Shown here piece by piece: positions 1 to 7,931 of a stretch of DNA of 64,000 nt. Source of the DNA: Gelidibacter japonicus (GTDB lineage: Bacteria; Bacteroidota; Bacteroidia; Flavobacteriales; Flavobacteriaceae); the NCBI RefSeq assembly GCF_010725055.1, contig NZ_BJKB01000020.1, forward strand, positions 1-64,000, in the 5' to 3' direction. The notes under the pieces are model-generated. The model was not told the DNA's origin. It worked only from the letters and a program-made list of their open reading frames with translations, and searched no databases. How positions within the stretch are numbered: position 1 is the stretch's first letter; each line of letters opens with the position of its first letter. Made by a program: the position numbers and the translations under genes.

Positions 1-1439
1 GTTAATACTGCAGTAAGAATAGCACTTGAAACTTCGGCACTTCCCTCGTAGACCACTGTGTTAATCGATTTTTTAATCCCCGTCAGGCTATAGCGTTCTT
101 TTTCTTCATCGAGATGTCGGATGATATTTTCGGTAAGGATGATCCCAATATCCACCATGGTCCCAATGGCAATGGCAATCCCGGATAGGGCCACAATATT
201 GGCATCCACATTAAAGAACTTCATCGTGATAAAGACCATCAAAACCGCAACGGGCAAGAGTCCAGAAATAAGTACGGAAGCTCTTAGATTGAAAACCATC
301 ACGATAATCACAAAGATGGTAATGAGGATTTCAAGGCTTAAAGCTTCGTCAAGTGTATCTAAAGTTTCCTGAATAAGTATCGAACGGTCGTAAAAAGGAA
401 CTACAGTAAGTTGCGATATGGTGCCATCTGAGAGTTCCTTGGAAGGCAGACCAGCTTTAAGTTCTTCCAACTTTTCTTTGACATTATTGATTACCTCCAT
501 TGGGTTGGCACCATAGCGTGCCGTAACAACGCCGCCCACAACCTCAGCACCTTCCTTGTCCAGAATCCCTCTTCGAGGAGCCGGACCCAAACTGACGTTG
601 GCAATATCCTTAATCCGTATGGACGTATAATTTTCGGAGGTCACCACGGCATCTTCAATATCTGCAACAGACTTGACATATCCGAGACCTCGCACCAGGT
701 ATTCTACTTGATTGATTTCCATGGTCTGGGCACCGATATCCTTATTGCTTTCTTTGACTGCTTTAACAATTTCAGACAGACCGATATTGTATTGGCGCAT
801 CAACTCTGGTTTCACATCAATTTGATATTCCTGTACATAGCCTCCAATGGACGCTACTTCAGAAACACCACTTGCTGATGATAGCGCATATTTTACATAG
901 TAGTCCTGAATGCTTCGCAATTCGTGCAGATCCCAACCTCCCGTGACGTTGCCATCTTTATCGCGACCTTCCAAAGTGTACCAGTACACCTGTCCTAATC
1001 CGGTGGCATCCGGACCCAATGATGGGTTGACACCATCCGGAAGCAAACCGGCAGGCAAGGAATTAAGCTTTTCCAATATCCGGCTACGGCTCCAATAGAA
1101 CTCAACTTCTTCTTCAAAAATGATATAGATGCTCGAGAAGCCGAACATGGAAGAACTACGGATGGTCTTCACTCCAGGAATCCCAAGCAACGTAGTGGTA
1201 AGCGGATAGCTAATTTGATCCTCAATATCCTGTGGGGAACGTCCTTCCCATTGGGTATAGACAATTTGTTGGTTTTCGCCAATATCAGGAATGGCATCAA
1301 CGGCGACAGGATTGGTAGGCAAAAAACCGGTATCCCAGTTAAAAGGTGCGTTCACCACCCCCATACCTATGAAGAGTGCGAGCATTAAGACCGCCACTAA
1401 CTTATTATCAATGAGGAATTTTATGCTTTTATTTAGCAT
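1..1439 (-). CDS. CusA/CzcA-type heavy-metal RND efflux pump, partial (C-terminus outside window)
   Basis: The start codon and the first 479 codons lie in the window; the rest runs off the left edge. The translated N-terminus begins MLNKSIKFLIDNKLVAVLML, a first transmembrane helix, followed by a periplasmic porter domain with IPDIGENQQIV and SYPLTTTLLGIPGVKTIRS, which are typical of heavy-metal RND pumps. Near the cut end the TM4 motif VDMGIILTEN carries the Asp expected for proton relay. The family exports monovalent (Cu/Ag) or divalent (Zn/Co/Cd) cations across both membranes with a periplasmic adaptor and an outer-membrane channel. It lies downstream of the HYC_CC_PP gene on the same strand. 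Which metal it exports cannot be decided from the part seen. Confidence 0.93.
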   Translation of the reverse strand, partial: MLNKSIKFLIDNKLVAVLMLALFIGMGVVNAPFNWDTGFLPTNPVAVDAIPDIGENQQIVYTQWEGRSPQDIEDQISYPLTTTLLGIPGVKTIRSSSMFGFSSIYIIFEEEVEFYWSRSRILEKLNSLPAGLLPDGVNPSLGPDATGLGQVYWYTLEGRDKDGNVTGGWDLHELRSIQDYYVKYALSSASGVSEVASIGGYVQEYQIDVKPELMRQYNIGLSEIVKAVKESNKDIGAQTMEINQVEYLVRGLGYVKSVADIEDAVVTSENYTSIRIKDIANVSLGPAPRRGILDKEGAEVVGGVVTARYGANPMEVINNVKEKLEELKAGLPSKELSDGTISQLTVVPFYDRSILIQETLDTLDEALSLEILITIFVIIVMVFNLRASVLISGLLPVAVLMVFITMKFFNVDANIVALSGIAIAIGTMVDIGIILTENIIRHLDEEKERYSLTGIKKSINTVVYEGSAEVSSAILTAVL

Positions 1440-1512
1440 TTGTATTGATTGTTAAACAGTTAAACATTGAATAAAAACCTGATTACATCAGAAAATTAAA
1501 ATCAACAAAATG

Positions 1513-1573
1513 AGCCCAAAATGGTAAGAACCAAAGGGCTAATTTTCCGTTCCGATAATTATCGGATCGGAAC
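1513..1573. repeat. Two intercistronic hairpins, including a CCGATAATTATCGG palindrome
   Basis: Two inverted repeats lie between the HYC_CC_PP gene and the RND pump gene. The first (1513-1540) pairs AGCCC with GGGCT around an inner TGGT-AAGA-ACCA stem. The second (1549-1573) offers alternative stems: the 14-bp palindrome CCGATAATTATCGG, or outer arms GTTCCGAT/ATCGGAAC. A near copy, CCGATAAATATCGG, lies at 62211-62224, so the second looks like a small dispersed REP-like element. A role in differential expression of the two genes is only inferred. Confidence 0.55.
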
Positions 1574-1582
1574 TGTTTAAAA

Positions 1583-1999
1583 TCAAATTAAATAAGTCTC
1601 GTGTAGCTTTTGTATATCCCGTATGAGAAAGGGAGGATTATAGTGTTTAAAAGGAATGATGTTTTCGTCGAGTCCTTCAAAAAGATTGATATACGAATAG
1701 AAAAAGGCGGCAACAAAAACTTGTTGCTCTAAGTTTAGTGTGTCATATGAAAACTTAAGATCATCTTGTCCTTCCATAACGATCTGCAATTCTGAACAAC
1801 ATGATTTCTCTGTTAGTTCATTACCGCAATCTTTAGTAGGTATTTGTTTCTCCATCCCGCACGTCTTAACCTTGTCGAATAAAGAGAAATCAACCAAATG
1901 ATCTCCACAATAATGCATATCTATCGTAAACGACATAGTTGTAAACAACACTAATGTCGCTAAGGTAGCAGATAGCATCTTATGGAAAAATAATTTCAT
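1583..1999 (-). CDS. HYC_CC_PP family protein
   Basis: This 138-residue protein starts with a signal peptide or anchor (about residues 7-25) and has the features that name the flavobacterial HYC_CC_PP family: H29-Y30-C31, the C67-C68 pair, and a PP pair near the C-terminus in YNPPFLIRD. C47 and C58 add further thiols. The thiol and histidine content fits a periplasmic metal-binding role, but the family has no established function that I know of. It sits about 140 bp upstream of the CusA-like pump on the same strand, which supports a link to metal efflux by context. Confidence 0.85.
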   Translation of the reverse strand: MKLFFHKMLSATLATLVLFTTMSFTIDMHYCGDHLVDFSLFDKVKTCGMEKQIPTKDCGNELTEKSCCSELQIVMEGQDDLKFSYDTLNLEQQVFVAAFFYSYINLFEGLDENIIPFKHYNPPFLIRDIQKLHETYLI

Positions 2000-2096
2000 A
2001 GTTCAGCAAATATAAAATAAATTACCGTATGTGTTTAAACTTTAGATACAAAAATTGGTTTATTAACTTATTTTTAAGTATAAATGGTCTTAAAGA

Positions 2097-2648
2097 TTAT
2101 GGATTTAGGAATGCCAAAATCTCTTCGCTTTCAGGTTTAACTTTGCTCTCAAAAGAGGCCGTAAGTTGACCGTTCTCATCCAATAGGAATTTTGTAAAGT
2201 TCCATTTAATAGTCACATCCATAGATCCGTTTTCAGTTTTCGAAGTCAACCAATCAAATATCGGAGCGATATCCTGTCCTTTTACTGAGACTTTGGCCGC
2301 CATCGGAAAACTTACGCCATAATTCTGCTCACAAAAAGCCGAAATCTCGTCATTGCTCCCCGGTTCCTGAGCTCCAAAATTATTGGCAGGAAATCCGACA
2401 ACGACCAAGTTATCCTTGTGTTCATTGTACAAAGCTTCCAGACCTTCGTATTGTGGGGTATATCCACATTTTGAAGCGGTATTGACAATCAGGATTTTCT
2501 TCCCTTTAAAATCGGAAAAATCGATCTCACCACCAGAAAGCGCTTCGACCTTAAATTGATGAATAGAATTGTTTTGCATGGCCACAGGAGTTTGAGAAAT
2601 TAAATTAATTGAGAATAAAAGAGTAAAAACGACTAGAATATTTTTCAT
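2097..2648 (-). CDS. Glutathione peroxidase family protein (thioredoxin-dependent type likely)
   Basis: This 183-residue protein starts with an exported-type leader (about residues 1-19, ending near SQT). The thioredoxin-fold core follows. NTASKCGYTPQY holds the peroxidatic Cys61, FGAQEPG holds the catalytic Gln94, and the WNFTKF block carries the conserved Trp and Asn. FCEQ (Cys106) is at the place of the resolving cysteine found in thioredoxin-dependent members. It would reduce hydrogen peroxide or lipid hydroperoxides, probably in the cell envelope. It reads as a single gene; nearby metal-efflux genes suggest a shared stress setting but no operon is evident. Confidence 0.93.
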   Translation of the reverse strand: MKNILVVFTLLFSINLISQTPVAMQNNSIHQFKVEALSGGEIDFSDFKGKKILIVNTASKCGYTPQYEGLEALYNEHKDNLVVVGFPANNFGAQEPGSNDEISAFCEQNYGVSFPMAAKVSVKGQDIAPIFDWLTSKTENGSMDVTIKWNFTKFLLDENGQLTASFESKVKPESEEILAFLNP

Positions 2649-3184
2649 TTGTTTTTATGGCTAAGTTAAGAAAATCAAAGCTGCTTTCTTTTAATGTCAT
2701 GTTAAAGATGAATAAGCTTATCCATAAACCACAATCCCTAATCGGCTGTTGTTTTATAAATACACCACTACCGATTGGAAATCCATAATTATATATGGAC
2801 CGACTGAAAGTGTGCTTATTGACCTAGCTGGAAAAGAATATGAGAAAACACATAAGTATTCGTGTATCAGCCCCCTGGTTGGCTGGGCAAGTTCATGTCT
2901 AAAACATTTATAGAAACTAAAGTTGCAACACTGAATCCCAATAGTCATCGGGAACAGGGTTTTAACCTCTAACTAAATAAAATTGTAACTTTTATTGGTG
3001 GGTTAATTGAAACAATTGTATTTTTAGAAATGACATTCACCAAATTCTCTGTAATCAAGAACCTCGGGGCCGTCCGACCGTTACGAGCGGGCAAGCCCAC
3101 GAGGTATGAATAAGGTATTGTCTTTTCGATCGAGGCAAGCCTCGGGGTATTAAAACCCACTGGTGGGAATAAATTAAAACCAAC
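2649..3184. other. Intergenic region with no convincing gene; right part is a structured repeat
   Basis: This interval of about 0.5 kb separates the peroxidase and SMR genes. Open frames here are short, have no recognisable domains and give low-complexity products, so none is called. The segment 3053-3173 is a structured element with a relative near 38 kb (described separately). A sequence TATTTTTA at about 3019 resembles a -7 element with one mismatch and could drive the SMR gene through the repeat. Confidence 0.6.
3053..3173 (+). repeat. Structured leader repeat, copy A (upstream of SMR gene)
   Basis: The 121-bp element begins AATCAAGAACCT and ends ACTGGTGGGAATAAA, 11 nt before the ATG of the SMR gene. 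It can fold: CCTCGGGGC (3062) pairs with GCCCACGAGG (3095-3104), CGAGG-CAAG-CCTCG forms a perfect hairpin (3131-3144), and CCCA-CTGG-TGGG a small one (3156-3167). Copy B at 37950-38049 shares both ends and the GTCTTTTC, GATCGA and CAAG segments. It may be a dispersed repeat or a cis-acting RNA leader; the sequence alone does not decide. Confidence 0.65.
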
Positions 3185-3532
3185 ATGAACATCAACTGGA
3201 TCATATTGATCATTGGCGGCATATTCGAGACCGGATTTGCCGTAAGCTTAGGAAAGGCACAACACACTTCTGGTAAGGAGATGTGGCTGTGGTTGCTTTC
3301 TTTTATCGTGTGCGTAGGCATAAGCATGTATCTGTTATTCAAGGCCATGGGCGGTGAGAATCCCATCCCTGTTGGCACGGCCTATGCCGTATGGGGCGCT
3401 ATTGGAGCTGTAGGTACGGTCATTGCCGGTATTTTGCTTTTCAAGGAACCTGTGACGTTTTGGCGTCTGTTCTTTATTAGCACCTTGGTCATTTCCGTAA
3501 TTGGGTTACAGACGGTAAGCACTGACACATAA
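3185..3532 (+). CDS. Small multidrug resistance (SMR) family transporter, SugE/Gdx-like
   Basis: This 115-residue protein has four hydrophobic helices, the usual size for the SMR family. The first helix carries the essential glutamate (E15 in GGIFETGFAVSLGKA) that couples drug or guanidinium export to proton entry. GTAYAVWGAIGAVGTVIAGILLF is the signature of helix 3; the GAVGT-IAGILLF form is closer to SugE/Gdx (guanidinium exporters) than to EmrE. These proteins work as dual-topology dimers in the inner membrane. The start is 11 nt after the structured repeat, which may act as its leader. Substrate is inferred, not shown. Confidence 0.92.
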   Translation: MNINWIILIIGGIFETGFAVSLGKAQHTSGKEMWLWLLSFIVCVGISMYLLFKAMGGENPIPVGTAYAVWGAIGAVGTVIAGILLFKEPVTFWRLFFISTLVISVIGLQTVSTDT

Positions 3533-3892
3533 AAGGAACCTCGCCGCTCCATCAGTTTTTGTACAGAGGTTGAAATTCTTGTGGTTTGTAGTTCTGAATG
3601 TTCGGGTATTATTTTAGGAAATTGAAAATCATGGAATAAACGGATATTTATTCTCTTCGATTTTTAATTTTCCTGACACTTGATATCACAAAATTGATTC
3701 TATAAGACGACTTCAAGATGTTGCAAGATAAAGAAGGTATAAACGAAATTTGTTCAAACCAAATCGCCTAATGAGGTGATTTAAACTTTTCGATTTTTTT
3801 AGTCCCAAGGCAGTAATTTAAAGGATAGCAACAAGCACATGGAAAAGTTCACTTTGTAGCCATGTTTACTCAACCATCTGAAATCGGTATTC
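3533..3892. other. Intergenic region without recognisable features
   Basis: About 360 bp between the convergent SMR and fbpC genes. I see no coding potential and no strong terminator. An AACCTC/GAGGTT pair with a long loop follows the SMR stop codon, but it has no clear T-tract. Confidence 0.5.
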
Positions 3893-4996
3893 CTATTCAG
3901 AATCCGTTTCTTTAACTTTAAAATTTTTGAGTTTAAACCTTACAATGTCTCCTGGCTTCCACGTTTGCACTGAGGTTTTCAGTAAAATACTCTGTGTTTC
4001 CTCCATAAGTTCGCCTTTACAGTCGTTGGCACATTTATTACATCGGTTACAGCATACTTTTAATTGCATATGATCACCGAGGTACATACACTGCTCTACC
4101 ATTCCACAAAGATGTGGCTCTTCTGCATTACAAAAATCAGTTTCTTCAGCCCTAAAAAATAAATTTACCTTACCTCGATTTGCAGAAAACGGACAATCCT
4201 TCCGTCCAGAGACAAATCCGAAAGGTGTTTTGAATCCACCTGGTGCTACGGTAGCCACGACATTATTTGATTTTCCGAAAAGCTCAGCAACATAAGATGA
4301 GCTCGGATTATTGTATAAATTATCAGGGGTATCCAACTGCAATAACTTCCCTTTAAGCATAACCGCAATCTTATCGGCCGTAGAAAAGGCATCCTTGGTA
4401 TCATGGGTTACTAATATGGCAGTGATCCCCATGGCTTTGATGATCTGTCGCACCTCCTCCCGTACCTGGTCACGTAGAATGGTATCTAAATTACTGAAGG
4501 GTTCGTCCATCAACAACAATTCTGGTCGTGGTGCTAATGCCCGAGCCAATGCAACCCGCTGCTGTTGTCCGCCAGAAAGTTGATGCGGATATTTCTTCAC
4601 ATCTTCTTTTAAACCGGTCAGTTTAATAGTTTCGTGAACCCGTTTCTCGGTTTCCCTTTTATTAAGTCCTTTTAGTCCAAAGGCAACGTTCTCAAAAATG
4701 GTCAAATGTGGAAACAAGGCATAATCTTGAAAAACCATGCCAGTTTTTCGTTTGTTGGTAGGTAATGATTTTCGTCCACTCACAATAATTTCACCATCCA
4801 ACTCAATAGTTCCAGAATTGGGATGCTCCAATCCCGCGATCAAGCGCAACAAGGTTGTTTTTCCCGAGCCGCTTTCGCCAACAAGCGCCAAGATCTCACC
4901 TTTTTCCAATGAAAAAGACACCCCGTCTACCGCATAGGTATCGGCGTTCCGATATTGTTTACTAATATTATTTAATTCAATAATCGCCATTGTCAT
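3893..4996 (-). CDS. fbpC: Iron(III) ABC transporter ATP-binding protein with cysteine-rich C-terminus
   Basis: This is a complete ABC ATPase of 367 residues: Walker A ESGSGKTT (41-48), Q-loop Q90, signature LSGGQQQR (140-147), Walker B LLLMDEP (160-166) and switch His198. Residues after about 240 form the regulatory OB/TOBE-type domain of the Fbp/Pot group. Unusually, this domain holds nine cysteines (C268, C289, C297, C303, C315, C316, C319, C322, C326), including a CC-x2-C-x2-C-x3-C run. It ends the fbpA-fbpB-fbpC set, 89 bp after fbpB, and should energise ferric iron import. The start could be the ATG at 4996 or the one two codons later; the A-rich stretch before 4996 favours the first. 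Confidence 0.93.
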   Translation of the reverse strand: MTMAIIELNNISKQYRNADTYAVDGVSFSLEKGEILALVGESGSGKTTLLRLIAGLEHPNSGTIELDGEIIVSGRKSLPTNKRKTGMVFQDYALFPHLTIFENVAFGLKGLNKRETEKRVHETIKLTGLKEDVKKYPHQLSGGQQQRVALARALAPRPELLLMDEPFSNLDTILRDQVREEVRQIIKAMGITAILVTHDTKDAFSTADKIAVMLKGKLLQLDTPDNLYNNPSSSYVAELFGKSNNVVATVAPGGFKTPFGFVSGRKDCPFSANRGKVNLFFRAEETDFCNAEEPHLCGMVEQCMYLGDHMQLKVCCNRCNKCANDCKGELMEETQSILLKTSVQTWKPGDIVRFKLKNFKVKETDSE

Positions 4997-5085
4997 TTGT
5001 TTTTTCTGCTTTTGTGCTCCGAAAAGATAGAAATCTGTTTTTTCTGTTCCGACTTAAAAAGCTTTTGATCGTCTTACTCCTTGCT

Positions 5086-6711
5086 TCATTTCTTTCTGCT
5101 GATCATATTATTCAATACTATAATTGGTATCACCCCTGTTAAAACCACTACCAGGGAAGCGTTCGCCGATTCCGCTATCATCTCATTGGTTGCCATGTCA
5201 AAGGCTTTCGTTGCCAAGGTATGGAAGTTGAAAGGCCGCAAAATCAAGGTGAGCGGAAGCTCCTTCAAGATGTCTACAAAGGCCAATAATACGGCTCCCG
5301 CTATGCTGTTCTTTATCAAAGGTAAGTCTATTTTCCACAAGGTTCTTAAAGGGGAAGCGCCCAATGATCTTGCCACCTCATTCACCGTGGCTCCAGTCTT
5401 TTGAAATCCTGCGTCAATAGCATTATATCCTACAGCCATAAACCGAACAATATACGCCACCACTAAGATAAACAATGTTCCTGACAATATCATTCCCATA
5501 TTATCGGAAACCGCCCAATTGATGGTCCGGTCAAGCCCCATCATCGGAATCATTACTCCTACTGCAATAACCGCACCAGGTATAGCATAACCTAAAGAAG
5601 CGGTCCTGGCAATATGTTTGGTCCATTTTAAGGGGCTTAAGCGAATGGCATACAGTAAGAATATGGAGATTACCGCAATGGCCACCGCCGATCCGATCGC
5701 CAAGGAAAAACTCCTGAAAATCAAGATTCCAAATTCAGAATCTACGACGTTTTGCCAAGTAAGCGACACCCAATAAAAAAGTTGCATCAATGGGAAAATA
5801 AAGCTGATCAGTAAAACCGTTAGACAAAGAGCTGTATATAAGCGTCTCGTACTTTTGTATTTGGGCCTAATTCGGAGTGCAGGCCTGGAACCGCCGCTGC
5901 CTGCATTCCAGTTACGACTTCCTCTTTGAAAATTCTCCAACCAGATCAGCGCCAAAACGATCACGGTCAAAATTGCGGAGAGGTAAATAGCCGTATTGAT
6001 ATCACCAAAAGAAAACCACGCTCTAAAAATCCCCGAAGTAAACGTGTCCACCCCAAAGTATTTTACCGTGCCATAATCATTCAACACCTCCATACCTACC
6101 AAGGCAATTCCTCCAGCTACAGCAGGCCTTGCCATAGGCAGTGCAATTTTGGTGAACATTCGCATCCGATTACTTCCCAAGAGAAAAGCAGCTTCTTGCA
6201 TGGCACTCGATTGTCGTGTAAAAGATGCCCTGCAGATGACATAAACATAAGGGAATAGACTTATGGAAAGTATAAAAATAGCGCCTGGCATATTCATAAT
6301 ATCGACAATGGCACCTTTGAAATGAATATCAAAATTATTTCGAAAGAACGCTTGAACGGGTCCAGTATATTCTAAAATTCCCACATAACTATAGGCCATC
6401 ATATAGGATGGAAACGCCAGTGGCAGAATTAAAAGCCACTCAAAATACTTCCGCCCCGGAAAATCGTAAACCGAAACCAACCACGCCATACTCACCCCGA
6501 TAAGAAATGTAAAGAAGCCAACCCCTAACAATAAAAGAAAAGAATTGGCAAAATACGACGGCAACAAATTGGAGGCAATATGCCTCCAATGCTCGCCGGG
6601 CTTATCAAAGAGCTTGACCAGGATAGTGAAAACCGGCGTCAATACCAAAAGTAGTATTACAATCGCCCCGCCAGTCCACTTATTCCACCAATAGGTGGTT
6701 TTTTTTGCCAT
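5086..6711 (-). CDS. fbpB: Iron(III) ABC transporter permease, fused double-domain type
   Basis: This 541-residue membrane protein has about twelve hydrophobic helices in two homologous halves, as in FbpB/HitB-type iron permeases where one chain supplies both permease domains. EAA-like coupling loops are seen in each half: EAAFLLGSNRMRMFTKIALP and NEVARSLGASPLRTLWKIDLP. It forms the inner-membrane channel fed by the binding protein 57 bp upstream and driven by the ATPase downstream. Length and the two-domain form are normal for the family. Ferric iron is the most likely substrate from the company of an FbpA-type binding protein. Confidence 0.93.
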   Translation of the reverse strand: MAKKTTYWWNKWTGGAIVILLLVLTPVFTILVKLFDKPGEHWRHIASNLLPSYFANSFLLLLGVGFFTFLIGVSMAWLVSVYDFPGRKYFEWLLILPLAFPSYMMAYSYVGILEYTGPVQAFFRNNFDIHFKGAIVDIMNMPGAIFILSISLFPYVYVICRASFTRQSSAMQEAAFLLGSNRMRMFTKIALPMARPAVAGGIALVGMEVLNDYGTVKYFGVDTFTSGIFRAWFSFGDINTAIYLSAILTVIVLALIWLENFQRGSRNWNAGSGGSRPALRIRPKYKSTRRLYTALCLTVLLISFIFPLMQLFYWVSLTWQNVVDSEFGILIFRSFSLAIGSAVAIAVISIFLLYAIRLSPLKWTKHIARTASLGYAIPGAVIAVGVMIPMMGLDRTINWAVSDNMGMILSGTLFILVVAYIVRFMAVGYNAIDAGFQKTGATVNEVARSLGASPLRTLWKIDLPLIKNSIAGAVLLAFVDILKELPLTLILRPFNFHTLATKAFDMATNEMIAESANASLVVVLTGVIPIIVLNNMISRKK

Positions 6712-6767
6712 TTAATTATGTTAATCATTGAATTAGCCTCCCATATGAAGGCCTAATTCATTAAACT

Positions 6768-7799
6768 TTATTTCCAACCAGCCTCATCAAAAATCATAAC
6801 GGCCTTGCTATTATATTCCCCAAGCTTATAAAGCTCCACTGGATCTGCCTTAAAATCTCCCCAAGTCTTCAAAATCGACGCCTTAGTAGCTTTAGGATTG
6901 ATAGGGTATTCATAATTTAAGTTAGCCAAGACCTGCTGCGCCTCCTCCCCTGAAAGAAACTCCATTAATTTAATGGCGTTATCTTTATTTGGAGCATATT
7001 TGGTTACGCCTATGCCACTGACATTCACATGTGTTCCTCTTCCATCTTGGTTTGGGAAAATGATGCCCACACTCTCACCTGCTTTTCGCTCTTCCACATT
7101 TTCGTCATTGAGCATCAGTCCAATATAGTAAGTGTTGACTACTGCGATATCCGCTTCACCAGAAGCTACTGCTTTGACCTGGTCACGATCGCTACCTTTC
7201 GGGTTTCTGGCCATATTGGCAACAACGCCTTCTGCCCACTCCTTGGCTTTTTCTTCGCCATCGGCCAAGATAATAGAAGCCAACAACGATTGGTTATAGA
7301 CATTTTCCGAAGATCGGATCACAATTTTACCTTTCCACTTCGGGTCTGCCAAATCTTCATAGGTCTTAATATCCTCCGGATTTACTCTGTCCTTAGCATA
7401 GGCGATAATCCGTGCCCGGTAAGTCAATCCGTACCAGTGTCCTTCTTTCTCGCGAAACTCAGGTGCAATATTAGCTTCCAATACTTCAGAACTAACAGGT
7501 TGTAATAAGTCTTTGGATTGTGCGCGATAAAGTCGTCCTGCATCCACAGTAATTAAGATATCTGCATTGGAATTTTGACCTTCCGTTTCCAGACGTTGGA
7601 TCAGTTCATCAGCACTGGCATTAACGATATTGACCTTAATTCCGGTTTCTTCAGTAAATTTGGAGAAAAGCTCATCATCGGCCTTATAGTGTCTATGCGT
7701 ATAGACATTGACCTCTTGTTTTGTTGTCTTAGAATCACCACAGGCCACGATTAAACTCATCAGGCACATGATAAATCCGAGTTTTAAGATATTACTCAT
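6768..7799 (-). CDS. fbpA: Iron(III) ABC transporter substrate-binding lipoprotein
   Basis: The 343-residue product has a lipoprotein signal, SLIVA before Cys20, so it is probably anchored in the envelope rather than free in the periplasm as in Proteobacteria. The mature part begins VNVYTHRHYKADDELFSKF, like the FbpA/FutA group, in which Y/H residues near the N-terminus and a tyrosine pair (here Y224-Y225 in VNTYYIGL) bind ferric iron. A further tyrosine is at 127. It is the first gene of the fbpA-fbpB-fbpC operon and has a textbook promoter at 7825-7855. Iron regulation is likely, but I identify no certain Fur or DtxR box. Confidence 0.93.
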   Translation of the reverse strand: MSNILKLGFIMCLMSLIVACGDSKTTKQEVNVYTHRHYKADDELFSKFTEETGIKVNIVNASADELIQRLETEGQNSNADILITVDAGRLYRAQSKDLLQPVSSEVLEANIAPEFREKEGHWYGLTYRARIIAYAKDRVNPEDIKTYEDLADPKWKGKIVIRSSENVYNQSLLASIILADGEEKAKEWAEGVVANMARNPKGSDRDQVKAVASGEADIAVVNTYYIGLMLNDENVEERKAGESVGIIFPNQDGRGTHVNVSGIGVTKYAPNKDNAIKLMEFLSGEEAQQVLANLNYEYPINPKATKASILKTWGDFKADPVELYKLGEYNSKAVMIFDEAGWK

Positions 7800-7824
7800 A
7801 TGTATAGTGTTTTGATTTGATTTG

Positions 7825-7855
7825 CAAAGGTAATCTTATTTAGACTTATTACAAA
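7825..7855 (-). promoter_or_regulatory. Bacteroidetes-type promoter of the fbp operon
   Basis: On the minus strand TTTG (7852-7855) is followed after exactly 19 nt by TACCTTTG (7825-7832), an exact match to the -33/-7 pattern of Bacteroidetes primary sigma factor promoters, 25 nt before the fbpA start codon. The spacer contains two related 9-mers, AATAAGTCT and AATAAGATT, side by side; they might be a regulator site. Confidence 0.8.
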
Positions 7856-7931
7856 CAAGAAATAAAGCGTTCAATTTTACAAAGGTATTTACGACGTGTT
7901 TTTTCGTGTATAATACCTGGAAATCAGAACT

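Noticed and set aside
2754-2948. Minus-strand 64-codon ORF, and an opposite plus-strand open stretch about 2749-2904
   Set aside because: No homology or start context; the stretch reads as a short random frame in AT-rich intergenic DNA, possibly a gene remnant, but not enough to call a pseudogene.
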